Shown piece after piece: positions 38,291 to 52,295 of a stretch of DNA of 64,000 nucleotides. The notes under the pieces are model-generated. The model ran no database searches. It saw nothing but the letters and a program-made list of their open reading frames with translations, and was not told the origin of the DNA. A program made the translations under genes and the position numbers. Position 1 is the stretch's first letter, and each line of letters starts with the position of its first letter. Source of the DNA: Dirofilaria immitis (taxonomy: Eukaryota > Nematoda > Chromadorea > Rhabditida > Onchocercidae); assembly GCA_024305405.1 (NCBI GenBank), contig JAKNDB010000110.1:1116001-1180000 (forward strand), given 5' to 3'.

Positions 38291-41200
38291 GCAACTATGC
38301 AGCGTCACGGCGATCAGGTGCGTCATGCATCGTCATGGCGTCATCCAGTCTTAACAAGATCTTCCTGACGAGGGACGAACAATGGAACGGAAAAAAGAAA
38401 GGAACGAAAACGAAACAAAGACCATTTTCTCCCGCCAATGAGCGAAGCAATTTTGTAGAAAATTGGATGGGTAACGAATATCGAATCGTTCATTGCGATG
38501 CGCGTGGTCGGTAATTTCAGATCGATATGTGGTATAATGGCATACCAAAACCTTAAATCTAATCTCTAATCCAATGCAACCCGGGAACACAAATATATCA
38601 GGGATTTGTGACATGGTAGTAGTGATAGTGGATGAAAATAGGAGGAAAAATTAAAGATGGAAGCAGAAAATGGTGGAGGAGGACGAGAAGGAGGAGGCGA
38701 AACCTCCTGCCTATTACCATTCCTCACAACAATCGCCGTATTTCCCTCTCTTTTTCATCTTTCTTTTTTTAATTCATTTTTGCAGTCGACCCGATCCTAC
38801 CATCGACTCTCTATCTCCTTCTCTCTTTCCTCTTCCTTCTCTCCTCCTTATCCTCTTCCTCCTGTTCCTTCCATCATTTCTGACCATTCCTTTCCCGGGT
38901 ATCCAATAACCCCAATCTTTGTCCATCTTTTTCCCCGTCTCTGCCTCTTCTGTTTTTCATTGAAAAAAAAGAAAGGGTAAAAATTTGGGAAAACAATTTG
39001 AGCAATAAGAATTGACTGGCTGCGCGATGTGTCGATTGTGTGGTATCGTTGCTGGTATCGTTGCTTGCTTGTTGATTCATAGACCGTGCTAGTAGTATCA
39101 TATTGACAGATTATGATTGCGATTGTGATTGCAATTACTACCTGTATCGTTCTTGCTAGAAGTATTGTGCCCAAAAGAATAAGTCATTAATGTAACTCGG
39201 GAATGTTTCATTTTGAAGTATTGAAGATACTATAATATCATCAACTTGTGACTTATTACTGATTCAGAATTATTCGCTGGTTACTATTAACCAAACTTTT
39301 AAGGTTATATTATTCTCTAAAATTTTCGACTTTTTTGAAGACGTAATAGATAAACCAACAAACACACATCGTGATAGGCATAAGTATCTTGGATATTATT
39401 TTACCGTGTCCAATATATCATTTTACGATAACTGCTTGTATCTTTACATATTATTTAAAATCGAATGTTAGGTATTATAAAATGATGCAAAATTAAATCC
39501 GTTTCTCCCGCTGAGTATCAATTGACATATTATTTCTTCTAATGATATTTATCCGGGGCAGTAGTGACATATTGCAGTCATGAAATTATTATATTATAAA
39601 CTTTAATATGACAAGCTGTAACGAGGGAAATCATAGAGTATTTCATGATATTTCATTTCATCTTAAGAATGACTTATCTAGATGTAGTGTTTTATTTATT
39701 GCATCATTTTTTTGAAAAGCCATATTTCCTTGATTTTGTCGCCTATTTTGGAATAGCACTGTGACATACTACTGTTATTTTTAGCTTGGGTAGACATTTT
39801 CAGGATGATCTTCGATGGAATTTTTGATTTCCCTGAAGTAAACGTCGCTATCGTTTGAACGGATAAACTACAACCATCTGTATACCCGCATTGGCACTTA
39901 TATGATGTGTCAAACAGAGTGACCAAAGAACGAATCGTCGAATCGGATGTCTGTGTTAATTAGCCAGAGAAATTCGAATCGACATTCGACCTGTGGTCAT
40001 TCAGCTTATTGCCTCCGTTGTTCCATCATCAAATGACCACGTTTGTGCCTTGATAGCTAAATTCCGAAAGTTGCAAAGTTGACTTTAATGTGATCCTATG
40101 AAATGATTTGATATGAGAGTACTAACCATAAATTTTATGGATCCAAGTTGTGTTGTGACTCAAATATCAAGATTTTTCCTACGACATATCAGGTATTCAT
40201 GACTGATCGCCCACTATATCGAGAAGGTAATATTCGAACGTAGCTATCCGTATATTAGGTCTAACGAATTGGCGAGTATTTAAACGTCATGCCTAATCAT
40301 TTACTCGGAGGATTATCGGCAATAGTGTACACAAAATCTCTTATGTGGTTGATCTTTGTGGAATGTTCTCGAACACATACAATTTAAATCTCGAGAATGC
40401 CAAAATAGTTACTGCTTTCGACAGTTCAAAATATCTTCCAGTTTGAAAAGGAAGGAAACTGTCAATTACTAATCAGTTATTATGGCAAGTGGATTTTATT
40501 TTTTTCCTGATTTCGAAATCTCTGTGTTCCCGTTATCGTTAGTATAATATTTAGAAATCATTGACTAAGCGATGTGCATAGGCACCATTTAACTCGCAAA
40601 GAATTAACCGATTTACTATTTTTTTTTATTTTTTTGTTAGCCAACTTTAAATAATAAGGAAGAAACTCACTGAATTCTTGAGAAAGATTCACAAATTTCC
40701 TAATGCAATTGTAGTTACTGGCAAGAAGAGAATAACTTGTAAGATTAGGCTCATTTCGAATTTTGAAAACTTGTTGAGTAAAATAAACACTGACATCTTA
40801 TGTTGTACGGTTCGTAATAGTATTCAACATCCTCCTATCTGCTTCACCAGGGAGTATGGTTGGGCGTCATACAGTATTGAACTTTGCTTCTTAAAATATC
40901 TACTACTATTGCCTGATTTATGCAAATTATTTTTGCTTATCTGATTTGTCTAGTCGACGATGAATATTGGTCGTTATGGCAGAGGAGGGTAGCATATCTT
41001 CTGTTTTAACTATTTGCAATTTATTATTGCTTGTACTCTTTGAAGAGATCATTAAACTAGATTTGATTGTTGGGAGAAAAATTTCATAAACCAATTGTTT
41101 CTTATAATTCGGAATACTTAATTTTAAGAATGGTAGGAAAAAGATTCCATGTTAGTTCGCTAAGACTTCTTAGCAGTGATAGATTTTCTCTTATCAAACG

Positions 41201-42053
41201 AAGATCGTTACGTATGTTATTAAAATACGTTTTATTATCTCTTAAATCTTCAACTAAAATACTGGGAAAGATAAATCAGATAATTTTGTGTTAACATTGA
41301 TCTAAACTTTTTAATCTTACAATTTTGAGTTATTTTTTCTTGGAAGTCATAAGAGCAACAGGTGTGCAATGATGTTAATTGATAATCAGTGGTGATTATT
41401 GATTCTCCTCGTTTCTATTCGTAATATATGCATTCCACTGGAATAAATAAGTTGTACTGTCTATATTCTGGTATCTCCAGGTTTGCTGCGGTGCTTCTTA
41501 TGAGTCAATACAAATTGGGATTTTTATCTTACCAGTGGTAATGCCAGACTATATTGACTTTTTTTATTAACGGTATATCATATTGTACCTGACCTTTCTC
41601 TATTGACTTATTCTCCTTCTTGGTATATCGATAAATGGATATATAAAATGTAAATGGTATCATTACACTAAAGTTTGGGAGGTCACTGGTGAGGTGTGAG
41701 TTTTAAACATTTGTAGAGATATCGTTTAGAATAGAAAAATCGATTTTAAAAGACATGAGAAAAGTCACTGCATGAATAGTGGACATGAGTACAATGTGTA
41801 CGAGCAAACATGAATCAACGAAATTATAGATGAGATTTCCAGAAAATTTTTGGTAATTTTAAAGTATCTGGGATATTGCATTCATTGGTTTCTTAGTCAT
41901 ATTCTTGACCTTTTGTGCCATTTTATCATTCACTTTATTATCTGAACAAAGATCAAAAAAGTACATACATGAAGATTTATGTTAACTTTGTCAGCGTAAA
42001 CTTCGGATGGGTTACTGTATTTCGAGACATTTGCGAAGTAGGATTATCATCAT
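38291..42053. other. Intergenic region between the GC-rich repeat and the Stum-like gene
   Basis: No exon recognised on either strand. It begins with the tail of the GC-rich block, has a pyrimidine-rich tract at 38.7-38.95 kb, and is otherwise A+T-rich. The 3' UTR of the Stum-like gene should lie at its right end. Confidence 0.5.
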
Positions 42054-43576
42054 TTAAAATGAATAATGACCTATACACTTTGCCCTCCTACTTCTTTTCT
42101 TCGTTTCAGTCTTTTCTTTATGTTCGATGACAAGTGTTTTGACATCACGACGATGCAAAATTGAGTCTCGAGTTAACGCTTCCAGTGCTGCTGTTGCGAT
42201 TGCTTCTTGTCGTCGTTGACGTAACGCATCACGATATTGTACTGTAGTAAATCTTTTAGTGCAGTAAAAATAAGCTTGTGAATCGATGGTTGGCTTTTAA
42301 GCTTCAGTTAATTAATTCTTCTCGAAGTACTTTAGGTGAATTGTTACTCGAGATGAATTATTTTAACTACAAATTTGATTATATCATCGAATGCATGTTA
42401 ATTATTTGTTAAAAGATGAATGGAATCTTTCTGTTTAAAGAGGAATTGACTTAAGAAAGTCGAATTTGAGAAAGAGTTCTCCTCAGGTTGCGTTATTTGC
42501 GTGTGTGCTATTTCAATTTCGAAATTGCAAGATTTTCGGAAAGCTTGAAAAAATCAATTTACCTGAATAAATAATTAGCAAACCGCCCCAAGCCATTGAC
42601 CAGAACCATCCAACAAACAAGAATGTAATGGTAAAGAATTGACTTATACCAACCAAAGAATTAATAAGTACAGTCATCAGTTTTTGACCCTCACGATAAT
42701 TCACACGCGTCTGTCCAAGACATAAAGCAAAAAGTCCACTCATGATTGTCCCTGAGATAAATGCTTGGTCAGTCACCACCTTTTGCAGATTTAGTCGAGA
42801 GTAGACCACCATTTTATAGAACAGTTATCAAAAATCAAAAACAACTTGTCATATCGAAGCATATAGTAGTATATTCCCAGATGCTTCGAGTAGTCTTGGG
42901 TGAATCAATAATTAAGGATACAAAACAGTTTGGGAAATGATCGAAAACTGGTGAAACAATGAATGGAATATTCAGTCTTCGTCAAATGTTTTGGTGATTA
43001 TATTTAGCCTAGCAAAAGTGTAAATCCTGCAGTATATTGCATTTATGACCGTTTATTTTTTGTCTTTGCGTATATACATACACTTTAATCCGTAATGTTA
43101 ACTGACACTTATGATCCAAATATTACCGAAAAAGGAATGGCGAATTCTCGGTGTATTCGTTTGCATTTCTGCTATTTTGAACTGTTTAAATATCTTATTG
43201 TACGATTGTAAAATATCACTAAAATGAGTGAAAAGTATTTTAAATAAATATAATTCACATACCTAGTCCAGGAATGATGAAATTAAGTATGGCACAAAAT
43301 ATGGCAACTGGTAGTGGAAGAAATGGTACCGCAGAATGCATCAGAGTGATATCATTCGTTGGAAGATGAATTCGTGTATCACCAGGGCGTTTGTCGTTCT
43401 GATCAGCTTCAGCTGCTTTTATCAAACTTGTCAAACTAAATCCTTTTCAGCTCCCTGCAACGGTAAGAAAGATGAGTTATTCGTAAATGTTGTTGCTGAA
43501 TACTGTAGGTTTTCTTACCACATTGAGCAGCAATGGCTGGTTTGCTTTTGGAAATATTCGCATTCATTCCTTCCAT
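42054..43576 (-). CDS. Stum/SPEC3-domain membrane protein
   Basis: Exons on the minus strand: 43519-43576 (possible start MEGMNANISKSK), 43263-43454, 42563-42751 and 42054-42241 (TAA). The Stum/SPEC3 domain is clear: VPFLPLPVAIFCAILNFIIP then GLG across a phase-1 junction into TIMSGLFALCLG, followed by a long linker and a second hydrophobic pair (FFTITFLFVGWFWSMAWGG). The C-terminus is a basic, probably cytoplasmic tail (RDALRQRRQEAIATAALEAL). Drosophila Stum is needed for mechanosensory transduction in proprioceptors; a similar role here is inference. As written, the 43263-43454 exon meets a TGA just after its acceptor, near 43448-43450. Either the true acceptor or start is elsewhere, or a base is missing in the T run at 43444-43447. 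A further start exon with a leader-type acceptor near 44230 is possible. Confidence 0.75.
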
Positions 43577-46529
43577 GTATTTCGTAGGTAAGCCTTTGTT
43601 TAACATATAATTTTAATTTTAGTTTTAATAATTTCTTGGTTCATGTCACATTTTCTGTATTTTTGTCATCATTTCTAAGTTATAATAGATAAGAAATGAC
43701 AAAAGAAACTGTAGGTGATTAAGAAATGACAAAAGAAACTGTAGGTGATTGTTTATATAAATTAGAAAATGAATTAATGCTATTTTATAAGAATCGGAAG
43801 AAGTGATATAGATAAATGGAGTTTAAGCTTATGAACCAAATGATTAAGATAATTATGTTAGAGAAAATATACAAATTATAAAATAATAGAAGTTGTAACA
43901 TATTTTCTGAATGCTAGTTTATTTCTGAATTGATGGGAGTTTGAAATTCACCTCTATTCAATCGGAAATTTTCAAATTTCTAAACTTTATTATAATTTCC
44001 GTGGCTTCTGAATGATCCATCTCAAAAATTCTATAAGATTAGAATACTATGGAGTTAAGCTTCAGTTTACCTGAAATTTAAATATTATAAATGGTAATCC
44101 CTTCAAGATGCGTGACCTTATCTTGACGTTTCGGGATGATCCCTTGCTCAATACCATATTCGATCACATCCGGCAGCATTGTTTGTATCTTCTTCCATTT
44201 TTTCGAAACTTCAGCTATAAAGTTTCTCATGTTTTCTAAAAGCATAAGGTGGAAATTTTAAAAGTTATGACCATTTTCAAGTTCGTTTTAGGTTTCCGAT
44301 TCAGCAGCTAGGAGATGTCTTTTCGATCAAATTTTTAAGAGTCACTGAAAGCCTTAGTTATCAAATACAGTCTAAAAGTTGTCAAGCATTAATTTGATGA
44401 ATTTATGTAATTTTACAACGATAAAAATTATGCATGAGGTCAAAACGTTTTTTTTATTAAACTTACCAATTTCTTTTTCGGTGCGTTCATCGGTCGTGAT
44501 TCATCCATTTCAACAAAATTTGTTACTCAAGTAGCTACAAACTATTTTATTTGTTCCTTTTTAACAATCGATTTATGCATTAACAGAAGATTTCAAAATT
44601 TCATTCGAAATTCATGGATTACTGCTTGAACCAAAATACGAATGAATGAATGTACCGTGTTTCCTTGTTTCTCAAATAATCATTGCAATTTTTAATTCAT
44701 AATCTATTTCATATTTACGGTGTTCAATGAGACCGATACATAAGCACATGAATTTCAGAACATTTCAGCACCGTACGCCAATTCCATTAAGCAAAAATTA
44801 AAAATTCATGATTCATTGAACCTCATTTGAATTAATACTTCCAATTCAACGACTTTGGAATTAGCTTACAAAACTTTTCAAAAATTAATTAGGCGTACAG
44901 ATGAGTGGTCTTTCTACCTCCTGTGATGTTGGCAAACGTACACTGAAACATAAGAGGTGATTGGTGCTACAAAATAGGGATAATAATTTAGATTAAATTC
45001 TTCATAAACCAAAAGTGAAATTTGCAAATTTTATAACTTGCTTCGAAGCGATTAATTGGGAAATGTGAAACATCAAACCATTATACCACATAGTTCAAGG
45101 GAAGGTGTTATAAAAATCGGTGAATTTCTTGCGTCTCTCATTTCTTAAGATCCGTTACTTTATAATTGGTCTATGCCGAAACTATAAAAAAGGAAGAAGA
45201 TGCAAATAGTAAAATCTTCAGTTTCTTTAATCTTTGTTTAAGATAATTATTATCTTTCCTTACAATTTATCATTGTTTTCTTGCTCTTTTCATTTTTGTC
45301 TAGATTAATTAAAATCTAATTTGACAATATAAATCAAAATTATATCTTAAAATGATACCATAACGAGGTATCATGGCATATTTAAGAATAACGAATGTTA
45401 GGAAAAATGTAAACAAAAAAGTAAGTGGAAGAACGATTTAATAATAACAATCTTTTGATATGATAGTATGCTTCAGTAGTTTTCAACAATCATTTTTTGA
45501 AAGTATTATTTATGCCATAAAATATTCGCACCAATAATGTTTTTTAATTTTTCGTTTTTCTCTCTTTCCTTCGCAAAAAAAAAAAAGAGAAAAGAATCGA
45601 AGCCTTTACATGAATGAATGAAGGCACAAAATCTCGAAATCTAAAATTCACCCGAGTAACGAAAAAAAAATTGCTCAGAAAATAAAGGTAGAGTATTGCG
45701 ATTCGTTCATTATTTATAAATTTAATATGAATCTAAGAATAATTCATGTCATGAAATATTTTGAAATATGCCGAAAATTTCGATTAGAGGTAACAATGGT
45801 TTAATCTAATAATAAATTAACTCATTATACAAATATGTCATTTTAATGTTAAAAAGCTTTTCATTCAAACAGAGGAAAAATTCTGAAATGTAAGAATGAT
45901 TGACTATTATGAAGGCCGTAGTGTTCATATAATCACTTTTAAAGGGATTCTTGTTTCCTTTTTGATATCTAATGCTTCGAATATTAAAAAAGCGAATAAG
46001 ATGATAACAATAAGTGAAATAGTGTTGTCCAATGACTACAGTTTTTCCAAATACTGCAGCTCATCTTGTTATCAGATTATTACCTCTACATCCAACAAAC
46101 TATCTTAAATTATGATATTAACTATCCTACAGATTTATAAATTTTTTCAAGATTGCTAACTGATTCTCTTCCAGTTATCATCTCCTCTCAGTCACAGTAA
46201 ACCGAAAAAGATTCATATATTTGAATTTTCCGTAGCATAGTTTGTATAGAAGGTAAATATTTCGTTTTTGTCTAATCGCGAAAGAATTAATAATAAAATA
46301 TATAAGAGATGAATCTTGATTTTGCTTGAATTTTATGCAGTTAAAACGATGTTAAGAAAAAATTTTAAGATATCACAGTTAACATCATCGGAACTTTTTG
46401 CTTCTTTTTGTTATCTTACATTCAGTGTTTTTATGGGGTCTTCTATTTGATATTAATCCTTAACAAAATATGGAATCTCATCTCACTGCCTTTAAGTTAT
46501 TTCTGAACACACACACACACACACACACA
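43577..46529. other. Upstream region of the Stum-like gene and intergenic DNA
   Basis: Contains a possible 5' exon on the minus strand: TTTTAG, then AAAAC, then ATG at 44230, followed by about 45 open codons (MRNFIAEVSKKWKKIQTMLP). Its connection to the Stum-like exons is not established. A 30-bp tandem duplication lies at 43691-43750. From 44.3 to 46.5 kb I see only A+T-rich DNA ending in an (AC)n tract at 46507-46530. Confidence 0.4.
43691..43750. repeat. Perfect 30-bp tandem duplication
   Basis: Two identical 30-base units, 43691-43720 and 43721-43750, each starting AAGAAATGACAAAAGAAACT. Non-coding. Confidence 0.95.
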
Positions 46530-47760
46530 CATTTGCGAACTGCATTTCTATGCGTCTCATTATCTTCAGATTTTTGTACGCTTAATGCTTTTATATGTTT
46601 GACAAACAAAACTGAAGAATCCTTTTAAGTCGGCATATCGGTTTGTCGCAATTCGGCGTCATACAATTGCTACAATAGGCAAAATGTACCGTTATTTAAC
46701 CACTGTGATGTGATTTTTGTATTCGAATCAGGCAAATTGATTTCATTGTTAGGGCAGTTTTACTTTTGCTCTTTGATGAGGAAAATTATAACATGTTGAT
46801 TTCCGCAACTGTCATCCAAAAACTATGATTTTTCAAGCAATCCCTTAACCGATGCAATTTAGTACACTTCACATACTTGTCGATGTTGCAGAAAGCGTTG
46901 ACACTTTGTCATAATTTTTCTCGCAGCAGATGTATTTTACATTTGTTTGGATAAACTGTTGATTTTTCTTTAAGTAGATGCCAAGACTGTTAAATTTATA
47001 ATTTTTGATACAAATTAAATTAGTTTTACAAGGAACGTTCAGATAAAATTGCTAGTTCTAGCAAAAATGTGGCGCATGGAAACATGCGTTGTGCAATTGT
47101 TTCATACAAATATGGGGAATATTTTTTTGTACCAAACGATTCCTCAGAGTTTTCTCTTAATTGGAAAGAAAAACTCATTAACCACATATTTTTACTTGGA
47201 AATTCTGATTGGGATGTCCGTATCTTTGCACGGCATGCTCAGAAAATACAGTAACATCCAATTCCTTGTCGAAATGTTTTTGCTGCAATTCAACGCTATC
47301 GGCTAAACAATAGGGAAAGGTCACATTTAGTGATTGTATGACGAAAGAAAATTAAGATTGGTTCATTTTCATTTTTTTAAATTAATTATATTAATAATTT
47401 TGTTCCGATTATAATATGCTGTAATTCTTATTATCGTGCTCGTTTTCTCCTCAATTGCTGAACACAGTTTATTCTTAGATTTAAATGTTCGGAATTAGAA
47501 TGAACTTTATGTATAACTTCCTGCTTTATAAATTTAATCATTTGTCTATATCTTTTTGCGAGTATAAAAATTCGCATTGAAATGAGAGTTACGATTTAGA
47601 ACCTTAAAAAAATGACTGCGATCGAAAATTCTATTGTTGTGGAAATACGCTCAAATAAAACATTCTTGTCAATATAATTACCAGAAAGACAATGTAATAA
47701 TATGCCATTTCTTACTTAAATATTTCTGGTGAACCATTGTACTTTATTTCATAATTGCTG
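46530..47760. repeat. 1.23-kb inverted repeat, arm B
   Basis: Reverse complement of 16607-17836. The left boundary coincides with the end of an (AC)n microsatellite (46507-46530). On the plus strand it carries an 85-codon frame (47049-47306) and a 61-codon frame (47069-47254) in another phase, identical in peptide to those in arm A. The 61-codon frame (MRCAIVSYKYGEYFFVPND) looks more protein-like but matches no family I know. The repeat shows no terminal repeats or transposase. Confidence 0.85.
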
Positions 47761-47799
47761 TTGAGAAAATATTTATTTTACTTATTTCAATTCTTTTTT

Positions 47800-48300
47800 A
47801 TTTTTCCTTCAAAATAGGAGGAGAGAATCCTCTTTATTTATTGTTGATTAGAGGTTGCTAATAGCTAATAGAAATTGGTCGTTTTTGACTACTGTTATTT
47901 GGCTAGGTCAACAATAGGTTTTATTTCGGTTTATACAATATTATAACACAATATCGAAATTATATAATGGTTACAGCGTCGTATCTTTCTTTTGGCTTTG
48001 TCGCTCTCCTTTCCTATTACCACTACTGTTGTTTGTGCCGTTGAACTATGACTGCCGAATCGAACTTGAGCTTCGTCGAACTTTTCGAGTAACTAATTTC
48101 AGCTCCGAAATCGTCGTTTCTCTGTGACTGTTCCGACATCTCGCCTCTTGATCGATTGATCTTACTTTGTTGACCTGTGAATCGAGTGCTTTGATAGTAA
48201 AAATCTTTATCCTTTCAGCTTGTTGACCTCCTTGCATCTGTGGCGAGCTATTTGGACTTTAAATTTTTCCTTTGTTTACAGTATTTGCCGCATCGCTACT
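47800..48300 (-). mobile_element. Fragment related to the BEL/Pao element (LTR-side sequence)
   Basis: On the minus strand a 63-codon frame (48046-48237, charged, containing QEARCRNSHRETTISELKL) is followed by ATATTGTGTTATAATAT and an AATAAA-type stretch. The same 17-base string occurs near 53856 at the 3' side of the BEL/Pao remnant, followed there too by an AAACC..AATAAA pattern. It is therefore probably the 3' or LTR end of a related element in opposite orientation. Confidence 0.45.
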
Positions 48301-50850
48301 TGACCTTTTTAACATTCCCATTTGATGGATACCTCTATTTACAACTTTATCTTTCGGCTTTCGCCGACAAATGCTACTACATTTCAAACTGATACTTTTG
48401 CTTCTCAAACCACTCTTTTTCTCATCCGTACTTCTATTGTATGAGACTGATTGCTGCCATTCTTTCGCATAATCCTCAAAGGTATCGTCATGCTGAACTA
48501 ATCTTTTTTAACTGTTTGATGCATTCTAATACAAACAAATTTTACTCAAACACGAACTTCTTTCTAAAATTCAGAAAGTGATTTAGAGATCTATGACGAT
48601 ATTTTAACCCCTCAGTACACGCAGCATACGGTAGTGTTTAATGTTTGCGAAGTGAAAAGTAACATGCGTCGAGTGATTGCTAGACATGTACTGCTGCTAG
48701 ATTCACTGAACAAGCTTTGAAATTCATGCAGTTTAATTAAGTTTAATTCAGTTCATTGAAATCCCGCCCATTTAATTTGCCGATGAACATAGTTGAATAT
48801 ATGTAGTATATCAGTGGTTCAGTTATGAAATTCTCGTTTCGAAACAAAGCCCTTCAAAAGCATTTTTTTTTTTGGTGAAATTACTATCGTCCAGAGCTTC
48901 GCTTACCTTAATTAATACTTTCCTAGTAAACAGCATTAACAATCAATATTGATCAGCAGTAATCAAAATGTTATTGGTGATGAACGAGAGTATCTGCACC
49001 TTAGCTTTGTTGCAAAACAACATTGGAAACAAAACCTTCCCTTCGGTGTATTCTGTCTGACTTCCTTTATCTTGTATCTTACATTGATGTTTTCGGATCA
49101 CTATTCCAAAAAAAAACCCAGCATCAAAGAGGGCCAATAAATGAACAGGCTGAATGATGGATGCAAAAAAGCAAGCCGTAGGAGTGGGAAACAATCCTTA
49201 ACCTGGAAAATCGAGAAAGATAGGAATCATTATTATGGAATAATATTCACAGTCACTCAGTTTAGAATGAACATCGTTTAAGATTAGTTCAAGCATTGCA
49301 ATTATAGTTGTGCTTACACGAAAAATGAGAATACTTTGAAATAGATGCCGCTACTGCACACGGTTTTGATAAGCTGTTTGCATACATATTCCAAATCGGA
49401 AACATTTCAGGAGATTCAGTAGCTAGAATCTTTCTGATAAGAATTAAAGAAGTAATCTAGATTTTGAAGACAAAAAACGAGGCATTATTAAAGAGGTGTT
49501 GAAATGCCTGTTCAAATTTGAAAATGGTCCTTCAACTCTTCGTTGAATTCATTAAAAAAATTTTTTGTGATATCTTATTCTGAAAGTGACAGAGCCTAGA
49601 ATCTGGAGGTATTCGATCTGGCCAAGATTTTTTTGGCATATAGAAAAACTACAGAAAAAAATAATGGCTTTTGAACAGTGTCTTAAAACTAATTTAGGAA
49701 AATTGGGCCTATACTGAAAGCGAAGGAGTCGGAAATGATAAGAATCTTCCGAAAATTAAGAATGGCAAAATTGGAACAGTATGCTTAGTCTCTATCAAAA
49801 ACAATCAATAATGTGATATGTTTGAAAAACTAATGGTGAGAATAATAGAAATAGTTGAAAGAATTTGGAAAAATCTTATAGTAAAACTCTTATCCAAAAA
49901 ATTTCTACAACTGAATTGTTTTTAAAAATAAAACAAACGAAATGATGAGAAATGTGAAAAATCAAAAAAGTTGAATAGGAGGATAAGGTTATAATTCAAA
50001 AAATTAGTAATCATTCAATCTTCAGTGCCATAAATTTTTACAACGAATAATTGGAAAAATGCCGGAAATTTTCTATTTTAGATATTTGACAAAAGTTTTC
50101 CACTAAAAAAATTTCAGTCAAAATTTGAAAACTAATTATATCCGCTCAAATTAAAGTCCCACTAATAATAATAAACTAAACACTTAATGTGAAATACGAA
50201 AATCTCGACTCTTATGATTTACTTGATTTTTTTTTATGGTTAGTGACACACAAAGTACCCTAAGCAATTTCTATGCAGGGATAAAAATTTTAACTGTTCA
50301 GCTGTATAGTAAAAATTAATCGAAAAAGAAAATTCGTTTTGACCCAAGAAGATTTCTGATATTATCCATTTATATTAATCACGACAAGTGCTACTAAGGA
50401 AACTGTTTATTAACAAGTTCAGTGATAGATACTAATGATACAAAACAATGGCGAATATTTCCGGTAAGGATTACCGGTGATATTTTGTCAAGAATCAAAT
50501 TTAACTTGAATCAAAAACGCAATTTTTAAAATTGTTTTCAGTTAACTGAATTGTATGACCAAAAAATTTTGGATTTGTATTTGCTCGATATCAATTAAAG
50601 CATTAGATAAAATAATAAACTATTTAAAATAAACGAAAAATATTAAAAGATTACAAGAAAGCTGCAAAATAGCATAGTCTGAAATCTTGAAGATCGAAAA
50701 GCTTTGATTCCGAAGATCGGAAAATAGAACAATAGAAAGGAATTAAGAATCTATTATTATTCTAATGCTTCGGACATGTTTCGTACATGTAAACAACCGA
50801 TTTAACAGCTCTTAAAACAAGTAGCAAAAAATATGTGTAAAAGATGATCT
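48301..50850. other. No recognisable gene
   Basis: A+T-rich DNA with short frames only, probably intergenic or old transposon debris. At 50851-51069 a minus-strand frame (NPTQFDDSVATIQLNST) resembles plus-strand sequence near 53410-53500 (CPTQLNDSITAVQRNST), so related element pieces lie in both orientations. Confidence 0.4.
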
Positions 50851-51954
50851 TTATTCAACAAAAAAGAAGCGATTTTCAAATTTTATCCAGAAATCTTCTG
50901 TCGAACTGTTAAATTGTCCTCGAAATTGTTCCACTGTCGAATTCAGTTGAATTGTTGCTACTGAATCGTCGAACTGTGTCGGATTGCACTTCCGAACTGA
51001 AGCTAAGTCAGGATTCGCTCCGATCGAAGGCATGAGCATACCATGACTGAAATTACTTGCAGTGGTCACTGATGTATGAGGTGGTCACTGATGCAAAGTG
51101 CGAATTGCATTGGATGTAAAATCGACCTACCCAGATTTATACAAAACATGGTACAGGAGATGAAGTTCTTATTTAGATATATTCCAAGTAATGATAATCC
51201 AGTTGATATCGCACCAGATCAAGGTAATACAATCTTGACCTTCTCATAAGGAAACAACAGAAAGCATCATATTATGCCGGAATTGTACATACCCTCTCCG
51301 AAATAAGGCGCAAATTTTGGATACCAAAGGGACGAATAGAAATAAAACGCGTAATAATGCGTTAAATAGGTTGCAAATATTGGACAGCCATACCATTTAA
51401 ATTACATCGTGCCGAATTCTCCAGAAACATGAGTTAAATGGTCAAAAATCTTCGCACAAATCGGATTGAATCATCTTGGCTCCCTTTCCATCAAAGTCTA
51501 CAATGGAGTAACCAAAACATGGCTTGCCTAGTTCGCATGTTTTATAAAGCGGTCCACCTGGAAGTGGTACAGAACTTGTCAGCTGAAAATTTTTACATGT
51601 GCTAAAGAGATTCAAAGCAATGGCTATCTCGAACGAGTTTTGAGTGTCGCGAATAAATTGCGAAAAGGTTCAGTGACAAAAGAAAATATGTGTCGCTGAA
51701 ATCGCGAGGAAAACTAGAAAATCAGAGAATTCAATGATTTTCCTTTGTTTAGATTTCACCTGATACGTATATTTACTGCATAACGTAAGATGTAAGCTAA
51801 AATTGTCGCCTTTGTCTATGAGTTGTAACAGACTAACAAAGGCCCTATTTTTAATAGTCAACTGTATCAAGATCCTCCACCCACGAAAGAAGAGAGTCCT
51901 GAATACCAAACGATTATAGAAGATGTGCCACGACAGGGTCGCACATTCTAGATG

Positions 51955-52028
51955 GCCGGCTTAGCTCAATTGGGTAGAGCAACTGACTTGTAATTAGTAG
52001 GTTGTCGGTTCAAGTCCGACAGTCGGCA
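51955..52028 (+). tRNA. tRNA-Thr (anticodon TGT) of bacterial type
   Basis: A complete cloverleaf can be drawn. The acceptor stem GCCGGCT pairs with AGTCGGC with one G-T, followed by discriminator A. The D arm is GCTC/GAGC. The anticodon arm ACTGA/TTAGT has loop CTTGTAA (anticodon 51989-51991). The T arm is GTCGG/CCGAC with loop TTCAAGT. The run GAGCAACTGACTTGTAAT is that of bacterial tRNA-Thr(UGU) genes rather than animal nuclear ones. The encoded CCA is absent (A is followed by CGG), the D loop has an extra G, and the anticodon stem has a G-T pair, so it may be decaying. It lies inside BEL/Pao integrase sequence. Origin from a Wolbachia-like genome is inference. Confidence 0.8.
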
Positions 52029-52295
52029 CGGACACTAGTCAAGGATGGAGATGTGTAAAATAAAATAACTTATCGTATTTAAGGGCGTTTCCTTTGTCTC
52101 CTTTTTTTCCCTTGAATTCGTTATCTATTAGAATAGCTTGTCGTATTTAAGTTTAATTACTTAAGTTTAAGAGATGTCCTTGGACTTTGTCTTTAGCAAC
52201 GTTTTGAACTTGAGTGGAAATAAAGAATTTGTAACGCAAAAAAGAAAGAATATTTTTCGCTACATTAAGCAATAACGCAAGTCAATTTCAACTAG

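Noticed and set aside
36981..38326. Three long minus-strand reading frames of over 400 codons
   Set aside because: They cover the trinucleotide block in all three phases and encode only Ala, Arg/Cys or Leu/Pro mixtures. Openness comes from the lack of stop codons in GCN repeats, with no conserved flanks or splice sites.
43336..43587. 83-codon plus-strand frame
   Set aside because: It is antisense to two Stum-like exons and has no homology of its own.
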